From Cyclobacteriaceae bacterium (lineage in GTDB: Bacteria; Bacteroidota; Bacteroidia; Cytophagales; Cyclobacteriaceae): DNA of 50,931 nt. The DNA lies in contig JANXYC010000063.1 in NCBI GenBank assembly GCA_025350305.1, positions 1 through 50,931 on the forward strand, read 5' to 3'. A model generated the notes under the pieces. The model was not told the origin of the DNA and did not search any database. It was given only the letters and a program-made list of their open reading frames with translations. Both the position numbers and the translations under genes were made by a program. Shown in pieces: positions 9,411 to 17,985 of this stretch (positions within the stretch are counted from its first letter, which is position 1; each line of letters starts with the position of its first letter).

Positions 9411-10228
9411 CGTCCCTACCGGGACGAGTGGTTAACAATTAATATCGTCCCGTCAGGGCAAAATATTTGTAATGATTAACAATTAAGCATCGTCCCGTTA
9501 GGGACAAAATGTTTGTAGGAATTTACGCGAATTTGGAAGACGGGTGCCGTCAGGTACCCAATGTAAGTATGGTTGTAGCAGGGGTAACATTTTGTCCCTA
9601 TGGGACATCTATATATCGGGGAGATTATTTTTTACAAACATTCCGTCCCTACCGGGACGAATATTGTGAGCTCAATTCAATCATAAATTTTCATCGCCCT
9701 GTTAGGGGCAAAATCTTTGTAGAAATTTAGCCGGAGATTTAGAGACGGGTGCCGTCAGGTACCCAATGTGAGTATGGTTGTAGCAGGGGTAACATTTTGT
9801 CCCTATGGGACATCTATATATCGAGGAGGTTATTTTTTACAAACATTCCGTCCCTACCGGGACGAATATTGTGAGCTCAAGTCAATCATAAATTTTCATC
9901 GCCCCGTTAGGGGCAAAATCTTTGTAGAAATTTAGCCGGAGATTTAGAGACGGGTGCCGTCAGGTACCCAATGTAAGTATGGTTGTAGCAGGGATAACAT
10001 TCCGTCCCTACCGGGACAAGTGGTTAACAATTAACCTCGTCCCGTCAGGGACAAAATATTTGTAGGAATTTACACGCGTTTGGTGGAGGGGTGCCGTCAG
10101 GTACCCAATGTGAGCATGGTTGTAGCAAGGTAACATCTTGTCCCTACAGAGCCGAATATTTGGGAGCCCAATTCAATCATAAATTTTCATCGCCCGTTAG
10201 GAGCAATTTCTTTGTAGAAATTTAGAAA
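9411..10228. repeat. Cluster of REP-like mini-hairpins in a 900-bp gene-free spacer
   Basis: The spacer 9326-10233 holds no credible gene. It is packed with short palindromes of 5-6-bp arms and 3-4-nt loops: CGTCCC-TACC-GGGACG (9411, 9644, 9849, a variant at 10003), GGTGCC-GTCA-GGTACC (9543, 9748, 9953, 10090), TGTCCC-TAT-GGGACA and GCCCC-GTTA-GGGGC. They are joined by recurring words such as AAAATHTTTGTAG. Small open frames here are by-products of the repeats. The pattern resembles REP/BIME-type clusters; no REP-associated transposase is visible nearby. Confidence 0.85.
9544..9953. repeat. Two tandem 205-bp repeat units
   Basis: Bases 9544-9748 and 9749-9953 are near-identical head-to-tail copies, with five differences counted by eye. 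A third, shortened copy starts at 9954 (137 bp to the next start) and a fourth, diverged one at 10091. The high identity of the two full units points to recent tandem duplication. Confidence 0.85.
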
Positions 10229-10233
10229 GAAAA

Positions 10234-11556
10234 TCAAGCGTGCAGCAGCACATCTCTCTCCAGGTACACAGTCATCGCATGACCCTTCTCGTCGATCCCC
10301 GTGATCCTTACCCGCTGCACTTCGTTGATCATCATAGGATCATATTTGGCGCTAACACGGATATAATTCTCCGTAAATCCATGCATCATCCCGCTTTCAA
10401 TATCATTTTCAAAAAGAACGTCACGCTCTGAATTAATATTTTCTTCATAGAAAGCCCTTCGTTTTTTGTCCGATAGAATATGCAGCATCCGGGACCGCTC
10501 CTGCCGTTCTTTCATTGGCACCGCGCCGGGCATGTGGATGGCCGCGGTGTTGTCCCGTTCGGAATAAGTGAACACATGCAAATAAGAAATGTTGAGTTCG
10601 TTAATAAAATTGTACGTCTCCAGAAAATCTTCGTGCTGCTCCCCCGGAAAGCCGACAATCACGTCGACACCGATGCAGGCGTGCGGCATCCTGAATTTTA
10701 TCGCGGCCACCCGTGCTGCATAAAGTTCACGCTTGTACCGACGACGCATCAGCTTCAGTATTTTATCAGAACCTGATTGGAGCGGTATATGGAAATGGGG
10801 AACAAATCGTTTTGAAGAGGCGACAAAGTCAATTGCCTCGTTGGAAAGAAGATTTGGTTCGATGGAGGAAATGCGGAAGCGTTCAATTCCACTCACGTCA
10901 TCCAAAGCCTTGATGAGATCCAGAAATCGCTCTTTTCTTACTCCATTTTGGATGCCAAAATCACCGGTGTTCACGCCGGTTAAGACAATTTCTTTTACAT
11001 CTGTTCCACCAATCGTTTTTGCTGCCGTAACGATGTTTTCAATGGTTTCACTTCTGCTATTGCCGCGGGCCAGGGGAATGGTGCAAAAGCTACAGGAATA
11101 ATCGCATCCATCCTGGACTTTGAGGAAGGTACGTGTACGGTCGTGGAGGGAATAGGAGGTATGGAATTCGGTAGCATTCCCGATGTCGGAGGCCAGCACT
11201 ACGGGCTGTGAGGGCCGGACAAACCCATCAAGAAGTTCTACGAGCCTGAACTTTTCTGAGGCGCCCAGCACGGCGTCTACCCCGGGTATTTCTGAGATCT
11301 CTTTTGGTTTGAGTTGGGCATAACATCCAATAATGGCAACATAGGCGTCCGGAGATATGGACCTCGCTTCACGGACGATCTTATGACACTTCTTATCTGC
11401 GTTTTCGGTAACGGAACATGTGTTAATGATGAATATGTCCGGGGAGTCAGTAAAATCGACTTTGCGATAGCCTTTCTCTTCAAATTTTCTGGAAATCGTA
11501 GAGGTCTCTGAATAATTCAGTTTGCATCCAAGGGTGTAGAAGGCCACTTTTTTCAT
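10234..11556 (-). CDS. mtaB: tRNA t6A37 C2-methylthiotransferase, MtaB-like
   Basis: Radical-SAM methylthiotransferase expected to convert t6A37 to ms2t6A37 in ANN-decoding tRNAs. The chosen start MKKVAFYTLGCKLNYSET gives 440 residues. The N-terminal UPF0004 domain has its three cluster cysteines (TLGCKLN, NTCSVT, IGCYAQ). The radical-SAM motif is CDYSCSFCTIP (C-x3-C-x2-C), followed by SRS and GVDVIVGFPGE. The C-terminus is a TRAM-like segment. CKLN after the first cysteine favours MtaB over MiaB or RimO. An upstream in-frame start would add 19 unconserved residues. The spacer before it carries one of the hairpin repeats. Confidence 0.92.
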   Translation of the reverse strand: MKKVAFYTLGCKLNYSETSTISRKFEEKGYRKVDFTDSPDIFIINTCSVTENADKKCHKIVREARSISPDAYVAIIGCYAQLKPKEISEIPGVDAVLGASEKFRLVELLDGFVRPSQPVVLASDIGNATEFHTSYSLHDRTRTFLKVQDGCDYSCSFCTIPLARGNSRSETIENIVTAAKTIGGTDVKEIVLTGVNTGDFGIQNGVRKERFLDLIKALDDVSGIERFRISSIEPNLLSNEAIDFVASSKRFVPHFHIPLQSGSDKILKLMRRRYKRELYAARVAAIKFRMPHACIGVDVIVGFPGEQHEDFLETYNFINELNISYLHVFTYSERDNTAAIHMPGAVPMKERQERSRMLHILSDKKRRAFYEENINSERDVLFENDIESGMMHGFTENYIRVSAKYDPMMINEVQRVRITGIDEKGHAMTVYLERDVLLHA

Positions 11557-11607
11557 CGCTGCAAAGATAACAGAAGAAGCTGTTTTCTGTGGGTAACACA
11601 GAATGCA

Positions 11608-11705
11608 TTTCACGCAAAGGCCGCTAAATTAAAGGCGCAAAGACCGCAAAGTTTTTATTCCTGCTAAACCTTCGCGCACGCAGCGCTTCTCTTTGCGGCC
11701 TTTGC
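11608..11705. repeat. Empty GCAAAG-family hairpin repeat
   Basis: The left arm 11608-11651 begins TTTCACGCAAAGGCCGCTAA and ends CGCAAAG. The right arm, 11669-11705, reads in the opposite sense (CTTTGCGGCCTTTGCA at its end). The loop is about 17 nt. The arms share the consensus of those around the GxxExxY gene and of the hairpin at 44027. It ends right at the stop of the DinB-like gene and lies between two minus-strand genes. Confidence 0.8.
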
Positions 11706-11707
11706 AT

Positions 11708-12160
11708 TCAACCAATCAGCCTCCGGTGGTAATTCACCTGTCCCAGATGGTAACTTAGATGAGCTGACAAATGAACAAGGAAGAACAAGGTTGTCATAGG
11801 CTTACCAAACACATCCTCAGGATAATTGGCTTGCAGTTGCTGTTCGGTCAAGGTAGGCAAGGTGTCGGTCACGGCTTTTTTAGCGAAAGCGATTTCCTTT
11901 ATGAGATTTTCACGGGAGACATTTCTCATAGCGAATTCATTGGCCCGATTTCTCACATACGCGAATTTTCCAAGCACGGCGCCAATATAATGTTGCAAAT
12001 TTCCGCAAAGGTGCAGACACAAATTGCCAGCTGGATTTTTAATTGCTTTGTCAACTTTCCACAAAGACGCTTCCTCCGAATAAAGCAATAGCTCACTTTC
12101 AAGCTTATTCAAATCTCTGAGCAGCACATTTTGCAACGAATCAATAAACAGGTTTTTCAT
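11708..12160 (-). CDS. DinB-like four-helix metal-binding protein
   Basis: 150 residues, all predicted helical, with the spaced histidines of the DinB/YfiT superfamily: CLHLCGNLQHYIGA near residues 48-61 and HLSAHLSYHLGQ near 130-141. These would form a three-His metal site. Members are often thiol-dependent transferases or stress-response proteins; the substrate here cannot be told. Its start overlaps the stop of the upstream phosphosugar mutase gene by 4 bp, so the two are co-transcribed. Confidence 0.8.
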   Translation of the reverse strand: MKNLFIDSLQNVLLRDLNKLESELLLYSEEASLWKVDKAIKNPAGNLCLHLCGNLQHYIGAVLGKFAYVRNRANEFAMRNVSRENLIKEIAFAKKAVTDTLPTLTEQQLQANYPEDVFGKPMTTLFFLVHLSAHLSYHLGQVNYHRRLIG

Positions 12161-13887
12161 CGGATAATATCTTTTTCGATCGCTTTAATTTTTTCATCGA
12201 GGTTACGGGTAGCCAGCACGAAGTTTTTTGGATCAGACAAACGCAAACTCACACTGATATAAAACTTGATTTTTGGCTCCGTGCCAGAAGGACGCACAGA
12301 TATTTTTCCACCTTCCCATGTACAAAATTGAAGCACGTCCGATTTGGGAAGATGGATGGGCGTAACCTGACCGTTTAGGAGACTTGTTTCTTCACTCGTT
12401 TGATAGTCAAAAACCCGGATCACTTTTTGTCCGGCTATTACACGGGGTGGATTGCTGCGAAACTGTTCCATCATGTACTTGATCTGTTGTTCGCCTTCGG
12501 CGCCTGCTCGTACCAGATTGACAAGACCTTCTTTGTAGAGTCCGAACTCGCAGTACATTTCGACCATCCACGTGTAGAGGCTTTGTCCTTCATCTTTTGC
12601 AGCGGCAGCCATTGCGGCAAAAAAGGCACACGCTGAAACGGCGTCCTTATCCCGCACAAAATCACCAACCATGTAGCCGTAACTCTCTTCGCCAGCTGCA
12701 ATGAATTTCTTTTTACCCTCGTTCTTCCGAATCAACTCGGCAATATATTTGAAGCCGGTCAGTGTATTGACGCACTCGATTCCAAAGTGCTCCGCCATTT
12801 TATCAATAAGGTCAGTCGTAACGATCGTCTTTACGATGTAGGAGTTTTCCTTACTTTTTAAATTCTTAAGAATAAACCACATCATCAAGCTAAGCGCCTG
12901 GTTTCCATTGAGAAGAAAGAATTCTCCCTCCGGATTCTTAATTCCAACGCCAACCCGGTCGGTATCGGGATCGGTTGCCATCACGAGGTCGGCCTGTATC
13001 TCCTTTGCTTTTCTCAATGCCATATCCATCGCTGACCGCTCTTCCGGATTCGGAGAGGGGATTGTCGGAAAATTTCCGTCTGGCACTTTTTGTTCTTCAA
13101 TGATCGTTACGTTTTCGAAGCCCAGCTTCTTCAGGCACACCGGCACCATGGTGATTCCGGCTCCATGAAGACTCGAATAAACTATTGCAATATTTTTTTG
13201 TTTGCGGATGCTTTCCTGCCGCGGTATCAGCTTTTCAACTTCTTTGTAGTAAGAATCTTCAATCTCCGGTCCGATCGACTTGATTTTTGATTTGTCAGGT
13301 GCGAATTTTATCTGGTCAAAACTGGTGATGGCGTCGACCTCCTCGATTACATTCTTGTCGTGTGGGGGCACAAGCTGAGCGCCATCGTTCCAATACGCCT
13401 TGTATCCGTTGTATTCTTTTGGATTGTGAGAAGCAGTAATCACGATCCCGGATTGGCATTTCAAGTGTCGAATGGCAAAGGACAGCAGAGGAGTGGGCCT
13501 TAATTCCGGGAAAAGATGGACATTTATTCCGTTGGCCGAAAAAACATTGGCCGTCACTTCTGCGAAGTACTTGCTGTTGTTGCGACTGTCGTAGGCAATG
13601 GCGACCTGGATCGGTTGATTGGGGAAGGATTTTTTCAAATAGTTGGAAAGACCTTGCGTGGCAGCGCCAATCGTATATTGATTTATACAGTTGGATCCGA
13701 CACCCATGATCCCGCGAAGGCCGCCAGTACCAAACTCGAGACTTCTATAAAAACTGTCGATGAGTTGTTTCGGATCCTCCTTGTTCAACAGTACGTTAAT
13801 TTGTTCTTTCGATTCAATATCAATGTTGCTGTCAAGCCATTCTTTTGCTTTGGCTTTGGATTGCTTTAATAAATCGCTGCTCATCAT
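12157..13887 (-). CDS. Phosphosugar mutase (phosphoglucomutase/phosphomannomutase family)
   Basis: 576 residues, the length of the PGM2-like group, longer than GlmM or ManB. The active-site phosphoserine loop is TASHNPKEYNGYK with Ser153. The metal loop is DPDTDRVG (about residue 306). The sugar-binding loop is GEESYGY and the phosphate-binding loop is RPSGTEPK near 540. Expected reaction: interconversion of 1- and 6-phosphates of glucose or mannose through a bisphosphate intermediate, feeding glycogen and cell-surface sugars. Substrate preference is not readable. It overlaps the DinB-like gene downstream. Confidence 0.92.
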   Translation of the reverse strand: MMSSDLLKQSKAKAKEWLDSNIDIESKEQINVLLNKEDPKQLIDSFYRSLEFGTGGLRGIMGVGSNCINQYTIGAATQGLSNYLKKSFPNQPIQVAIAYDSRNNSKYFAEVTANVFSANGINVHLFPELRPTPLLSFAIRHLKCQSGIVITASHNPKEYNGYKAYWNDGAQLVPPHDKNVIEEVDAITSFDQIKFAPDKSKIKSIGPEIEDSYYKEVEKLIPRQESIRKQKNIAIVYSSLHGAGITMVPVCLKKLGFENVTIIEEQKVPDGNFPTIPSPNPEERSAMDMALRKAKEIQADLVMATDPDTDRVGVGIKNPEGEFFLLNGNQALSLMMWFILKNLKSKENSYIVKTIVTTDLIDKMAEHFGIECVNTLTGFKYIAELIRKNEGKKKFIAAGEESYGYMVGDFVRDKDAVSACAFFAAMAAAAKDEGQSLYTWMVEMYCEFGLYKEGLVNLVRAGAEGEQQIKYMMEQFRSNPPRVIAGQKVIRVFDYQTSEETSLLNGQVTPIHLPKSDVLQFCTWEGGKISVRPSGTEPKIKFYISVSLRLSDPKNFVLATRNLDEKIKAIEKDIIR

Positions 13888-14141
13888 ATCGGTTTTAACT
13901 TGTTCAGTTTTTACGTATTTGGAAGCCGGATTTTTTTAACACAGCGATGCACGGAGGAATGCGCACGAAGATGCACAGAGAAAATGCGGCATCCGAGGAG
14001 GCATTCGTCATCGTCGATAAGTTTGTTTGGGAACGTTTTCGGCAGGCGGGCCGGACCGGCCGGGGGAGGTACTCCCTGTCCTCCGGAGAGGGCCGGAGTG
14101 AGGCAGAAGCCATAAAAGGCATGGTTCTTTTGAGATGCTCA
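13888..14141. other. Spacer with a degenerate CACAGAG-type repeat
   Basis: No gene is supported here. A T7 run is followed by TAACACAGCGATGCACGGAG (from 13937) and ATGCACAGAG (to 13980). Similar words occur at 31408-31427 and, in reverse sense, at 27056-27077. The remainder (14030-14110) is GC-rich with a CCGGACCGGCCGGGG stretch. I see no clear promoter. Confidence 0.5.
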
Positions 14142-15236
14142 TTACAAATTTCCTCTCAACTCCTGTTCGCGCTCAATGGATTCAAACAATGCTTTAAAAT
14201 TTCCTTTCCCGAACGACTTTGCACCATTTCGTTCGATGATTTCGAAAAACAAGGTTGGACGATCTTGCACAGGTTTGGTGAATATTTGCAACAAATAGCC
14301 TTCCTCATCCCGGTCGATTAGAATATTCTGGTCTTTTAACTCCTTCCAGTCTTCATTTATTTTTCCGACTCGTTTTATTACGTCTGTATAGTAAGTATCC
14401 GGCACATACAAGAACTCCACTCCCCGTTTTCGCAATTCGGATACGGTTTGGATGATATCATCGGTGGCGATGGCAATGTGCTGCACACCGGGGCTTTTAT
14501 AAAAATCAAGGTATTCCTCAATCTGGGATTTCTTCTTTCCTTCCGCCGGCTCGTTGATCGGAAATTTGATATACCCATTTCCATTTGCAACAACTTTCGA
14601 CATCAAGGCGCTGTACTCTGTGGAGATATCACTGTCATCAAACGTTACCAGCAGGCTGAAGCCCATCACTTTTTCATAGAAATCAACCCAGTGATTCATT
14701 TTTCCAAGTTCCACATTGCCTACGCAATGGTCAACGTGCTTCAATCCAATACCCTTTGGTTGAAACGTTCCTTTTACTGGTTTATATCCTGGAAGGAAGG
14801 GGCCTTTATAATTCTTTCGTTCTACAAAAGTGTGGATGGTTTCTCCATAGGTGTGAATGGCGGACAACACAACCTCACCAAACTCATCGTGAAGCGTTTG
14901 CGGAGCAAACGCGGGGTGAGCTCCGCGTACAACTGTTTCATTGAATGATTTTGTTGCATCCTCTACCCACAATGCTAAAACTTTTACGCCATCGCCATGC
15001 TTTTTTACATGCTCTGCAATTTCAGAGGTTGGTTGTAATGAGGTTGTAACGACAAAACGTATTTTATTCTGTTGCAATACGTAGGAGGCCCTGTCGCGAA
15101 CACCTGTTTCGGGACCGGCGTAAGCCACCAAATCAAATCCAAAACAGTGTTGATAATAGAGTGCCGCCTGCTTGGCATTACCAACATAGAATTCTACATG
15201 GTCTGTGCCGCTGATGGGAAGAAAGTCTTGCTTCAT
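14142..15236 (-). CDS. hppD: 4-hydroxyphenylpyruvate dioxygenase
   Basis: Converts 4-hydroxyphenylpyruvate and O2 to homogentisate and CO2, the committed step of tyrosine catabolism. 364 residues, as in bacterial HPPDs. Two vicinal-oxygen-chelate domains are present; the three iron ligands are readable as His170 (HVDHCVGNV), His253 (GVQHIAI) and Glu332 (LFFEIIER). GYLLQIFTKPVQDRPT before the last ligand is also typical. No homogentisate dioxygenase or fumarylacetoacetase lies in the window. Confidence 0.96.
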   Translation of the reverse strand: MKQDFLPISGTDHVEFYVGNAKQAALYYQHCFGFDLVAYAGPETGVRDRASYVLQQNKIRFVVTTSLQPTSEIAEHVKKHGDGVKVLALWVEDATKSFNETVVRGAHPAFAPQTLHDEFGEVVLSAIHTYGETIHTFVERKNYKGPFLPGYKPVKGTFQPKGIGLKHVDHCVGNVELGKMNHWVDFYEKVMGFSLLVTFDDSDISTEYSALMSKVVANGNGYIKFPINEPAEGKKKSQIEEYLDFYKSPGVQHIAIATDDIIQTVSELRKRGVEFLYVPDTYYTDVIKRVGKINEDWKELKDQNILIDRDEEGYLLQIFTKPVQDRPTLFFEIIERNGAKSFGKGNFKALFESIEREQELRGNL

Positions 15237-15329
15237 TTCCGGTATCGTTTAAAAGGTCAAAATTAACTATTCGGCAGGTTTGTTTTAATATCTGGTCGCA
15301 TTTCTCTAATCTTGGCAAAATTTTGGAAA

Positions 15330-15737
15330 ATGGACGCTAAAGCGATCGACAAGGCCCTTCAGGAGATTATTAAGAACCGCCTTGAATTATTGAAGTTGGA
15401 TTACAGCAATCCCAAATACGATGAGTTTGAGGAAAAACTCCATGACCTCGAAGATGCCTTTCAGGATAACTTTGGTGATGAAATTGAACGGGCGCTGCAA
15501 GAGGTTCACGATGAGTATTGCCCTGACACCGACGTGCTCGTTCCGATTGCCTACATCGCCAAAGCCTATACGGTGACTGGAAAGAATGAATTTTCGGTGG
15601 CGCCAACAGAAGGTGTGTTTGTTGAAATGGATGACTATCCCGGAAAGGATACGAAGCTGGTCATTCTGCCAAACCCTGTACGCATTGTCTTAAATATTGG
15701 AAATGACCAGCAGGAGGTTGTTTGGACAGCGAAATAG
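15330..15737 (+). CDS. Conserved-looking hypothetical protein
   Basis: About 135 residues from ATG 15330 (a TTG 18 bp upstream is possible). The first 65 residues are charged and helical (KALQEIIKNRLELLKLD, then EEKLHDLEDAFQDNFGDEIERA). The rest looks like a beta domain (VLVPIAYIAKAY, GVFVEMDDYPG, TKLVILPNPVRIVL). There is no signal peptide or membrane segment, so it is cytoplasmic. I do not recognise a family. Neighbours hppD and trpS are not obviously linked to it. Confidence 0.65.
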   Translation: MDAKAIDKALQEIIKNRLELLKLDYSNPKYDEFEEKLHDLEDAFQDNFGDEIERALQEVHDEYCPDTDVLVPIAYIAKAYTVTGKNEFSVAPTEGVFVEMDDYPGKDTKLVILPNPVRIVLNIGNDQQEVVWTAK

Positions 15738-15738
15738 G

Positions 15739-15778
15739 TTAATGTGTTAATGTGTTAATGTGTTAACGTGTTAATGTG
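15739..15778. repeat. Five tandem copies of TTAATGTG
   Basis: Starting 2 bp after the stop of the hypothetical gene, the 8-mer TTAATGTG is repeated five times; the fourth copy has C for T. It is a short tandem repeat whose length could vary between strains. It lies in the spacer between convergent genes, so an effect on coding is unlikely. Confidence 0.85.
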
Positions 15779-15855
15779 TAAAAGGTGACGAGGAATTGGA
15801 AAGCTTGATTGGAAAAATTTGGGTTCACGATTGCCTACTTCCCTTAGCCTACTGC

Positions 15856-16833
15856 CTACTTCACTCCGAATCCCAATTTCCTCCTAACCCTCTCAAGCAC
15901 TTCTCTGGCAATGACGCGGGCACGTTCTTCGCCTTCTTCAAGTCTCTGATCCAATTCATCCGTGTGGGCCATCAGGTATTGAAATGTTTCGCGCTCCTTC
16001 CTAAAGTGTTCGATTAGGAGGGTAAGAAGTTCCTGCTTCGCGTGGCCGTAGCCAAAGTTGCCGGCCGCATATTTTTTTCGGAGTTCTTCTGTTTGTCCGG
16101 CGGATGCAACGAGCTTATAAATGGCAAACACATTATCCTTATCAGCGTTTTTTGGAGCCTCCATGGGAGTGCTGTCTGTGACGATGGACATCACCTGTTT
16201 TTTAAGTTCCTTTTCCGACAGGAATATGTCAAGGATGTTGTTATACGACTTACTCATCTTTTGCCCATCAGTGCCGGGTACGGTCATCACCTGTTCTTCA
16301 ATTTGTGCTTCAGGCAGGATAAATGTTTCACCGAATTGACTATTAAAGGAGGAGGCAATATCCCGGGACATTTCCAGGTGCTGCCGTTGGTCCTTGCCCA
16401 CGGGCACAATGTTTGCATCGTACAGGAGAATGTCAGCTGCCATCAGCACCGGGTAAATGAAAAGCCCGGCATTGACGTCGGAAAGGCGGTCTGATTTGTC
16501 TTTGAATGCGTGAGCATTGGACAACATCGGGAAAGGTGTGATGCAGTTTAGATACCAGGTAAGTTCGCATACCTCCGGAATGCGACTCTGCCGGTAGAGC
16601 AAATTCTTTTGGGTATCAAAACCTAAGGCAATCCACGCGGCGGCGACGGCCAGCGTGTTATCCTTGCGCAATTCCGCATTTTTGATGGTGATAAGCGAAT
16701 GAAGGTCGGCAATAAAGAAAAGTGAATCGTTGCCCACCTTCTGGGAAAGCTTGATTGCTGGAATAATGGCCCCCAGCAAATTGCCCAAATGCGGCCGTCC
16801 GCTGCTTTGTATACCGGTGAGAATTCGTGCCAT
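15856..16833 (-). CDS. trpS: Tryptophan--tRNA ligase
   Basis: Class I synthetase charging tRNA(Trp). From MARILTGIQSSGRPHLGN it is 325 residues, a normal bacterial TrpS length. The HIGH-equivalent is PHLGN near residue 15 and the KMSKS loop is present as QKMSKSYNN. The ORF could begin 10 codons upstream, but MARILTGIQ is the family N-terminus. The 3' end overlaps a CCTACTGCCTACTTC-type repeat word in the spacer, and the protein ends RRKLGFGVK. Confidence 0.95.
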   Translation of the reverse strand: MARILTGIQSSGRPHLGNLLGAIIPAIKLSQKVGNDSLFFIADLHSLITIKNAELRKDNTLAVAAAWIALGFDTQKNLLYRQSRIPEVCELTWYLNCITPFPMLSNAHAFKDKSDRLSDVNAGLFIYPVLMAADILLYDANIVPVGKDQRQHLEMSRDIASSFNSQFGETFILPEAQIEEQVMTVPGTDGQKMSKSYNNILDIFLSEKELKKQVMSIVTDSTPMEAPKNADKDNVFAIYKLVASAGQTEELRKKYAAGNFGYGHAKQELLTLLIEHFRKERETFQYLMAHTDELDQRLEEGEERARVIAREVLERVRRKLGFGVK

Positions 16834-16892
16834 GATAGTGCAAAGAAAACAGGGATAACGCAATTACCATTACTTTTGTAATAATTTGTTAT

Positions 16893-17966
16893 ATGAAGAA
16901 GTTGACTGTATTGATTTTGATGTCTCTTGCATTCCAATCCTGGTCACAGCAAGCCGAGCCATTGATCTTCCGTGAAAAGACGTTTGACTTTGGTGAGATT
17001 GAAGAACGTAAGGGTCATGCTGATCATGAATTTATCTTCACCAACAACAGTGGGCGCCCGGTGAAAATACTTTCCGTGCAGGCTTCCTGTGGATGCACCA
17101 CACCAGATTGGTCTCAAAATCCTATCCCGCAGGGCAAGAATGGTTTCATTAAAGTGAGTTTTGATCCACAAGGAAGGCCTGGCTATTTTAACAAATCACT
17201 CACAGTTACCACAGATTGGGACACCAATCCGATTATTCTCCAGATCAAAGGTCAAGTGATGACGGGGGTCGAAAGTGAGCCAGATGATTTCCTCGTGGCT
17301 AATGGAAACCTTTATTTTAAAACCAAATCGTTCAATTTTGGTAAAGCTTTTATAAATAAGGATCCTAGGCAAAAACAATTTCAGGTAATGAACAAGGGAA
17401 TTTTGCCGATAAAATTTCTTGAAGTCGCAAAGCCCGCTTACATCAATTTAGAAATGCCAACTGTCCTTGCTCCCCAGGAAATTGGCGCTATCACGGTCTC
17501 GTATGATGCACGACAGAAGAATCAGTTTGGCTTTGCGTCCGATAATATCCAAATCACAACCGACGATGCCGGCCAGGAGCTTAAATCGATTTCGGTTTTT
17601 GCTATGCTGGAGGAATATTACCCGGTTCCATCGGGGGAAGAAGCGACCCGAATACCTATATTGACAATACGAGAAGAGACGATTGATCTAGGGCATTTTC
17701 GTCAGAGCGCAATGATTGATCGGGGAGTGATGCTTAAGAATTCCGGTAAGAAGGACCTTCAAATCAAAGCCTTGCAGGGGAATTGCGCCTGCATTTCGGC
17801 TGAAATGGGCAATAAACTGATACGTCCGGGTGACTCTACCCTCCTCAGGATTTCATTTAAGCCGCAGAACAGGGGGGGCACCCAGCAGAAGTCTATCACG
17901 CTGTATTCGAATGATCCCCGTAGCCCTGTAAGGAGGATCAATGTGCTGGCGTATATTGAGAATTGA
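16893..17966 (+). CDS. Secreted DUF1573 double-domain protein
   Basis: 357 residues with a signal peptide (MKKLTVLILMSLAFQSWSQQ). There are two DUF1573-type Ig-like domains. The first (residues about 28-120) has FDFGEIEE, FTNNSGRPVKI, SCGCTTPDW and VSFDPQGRPG. The second (about 255-355) has IDLGHFRQ, NCACISAEM and ISFKPQNRGG. A more diverged copy may lie between them (FGKAFINKDPRQ). Each of the two carries a CxC cysteine pair. The family is abundant in Bacteroidota periplasm or surface; its function is not known to me. It is divergent from trpS. Confidence 0.85.
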   Translation: MKKLTVLILMSLAFQSWSQQAEPLIFREKTFDFGEIEERKGHADHEFIFTNNSGRPVKILSVQASCGCTTPDWSQNPIPQGKNGFIKVSFDPQGRPGYFNKSLTVTTDWDTNPIILQIKGQVMTGVESEPDDFLVANGNLYFKTKSFNFGKAFINKDPRQKQFQVMNKGILPIKFLEVAKPAYINLEMPTVLAPQEIGAITVSYDARQKNQFGFASDNIQITTDDAGQELKSISVFAMLEEYYPVPSGEEATRIPILTIREETIDLGHFRQSAMIDRGVMLKNSGKKDLQIKALQGNCACISAEMGNKLIRPGDSTLLRISFKPQNRGGTQQKSITLYSNDPRSPVRRINVLAYIEN

Positions 17967-17985
17967 TCCGCCTTAAAGTTTACAT

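Noticed and set aside
9249..9730. Open frames of 73-76 codons in the repeat block
   Set aside because: They are made of the repeat palindromes, carry proline/arginine words repeated with the DNA units, and lack family features.
9411..10228. Possible CRISPR array
   Set aside because: Repeats are of several kinds, long units are near-identical including the parts between palindromes, and no cas gene is present.
13904..14122. Overlapping open frames on both strands in the spacer behind the phosphosugar mutase
   Set aside because: No recognisable protein features; they cover repeat words and a GC-rich stretch.
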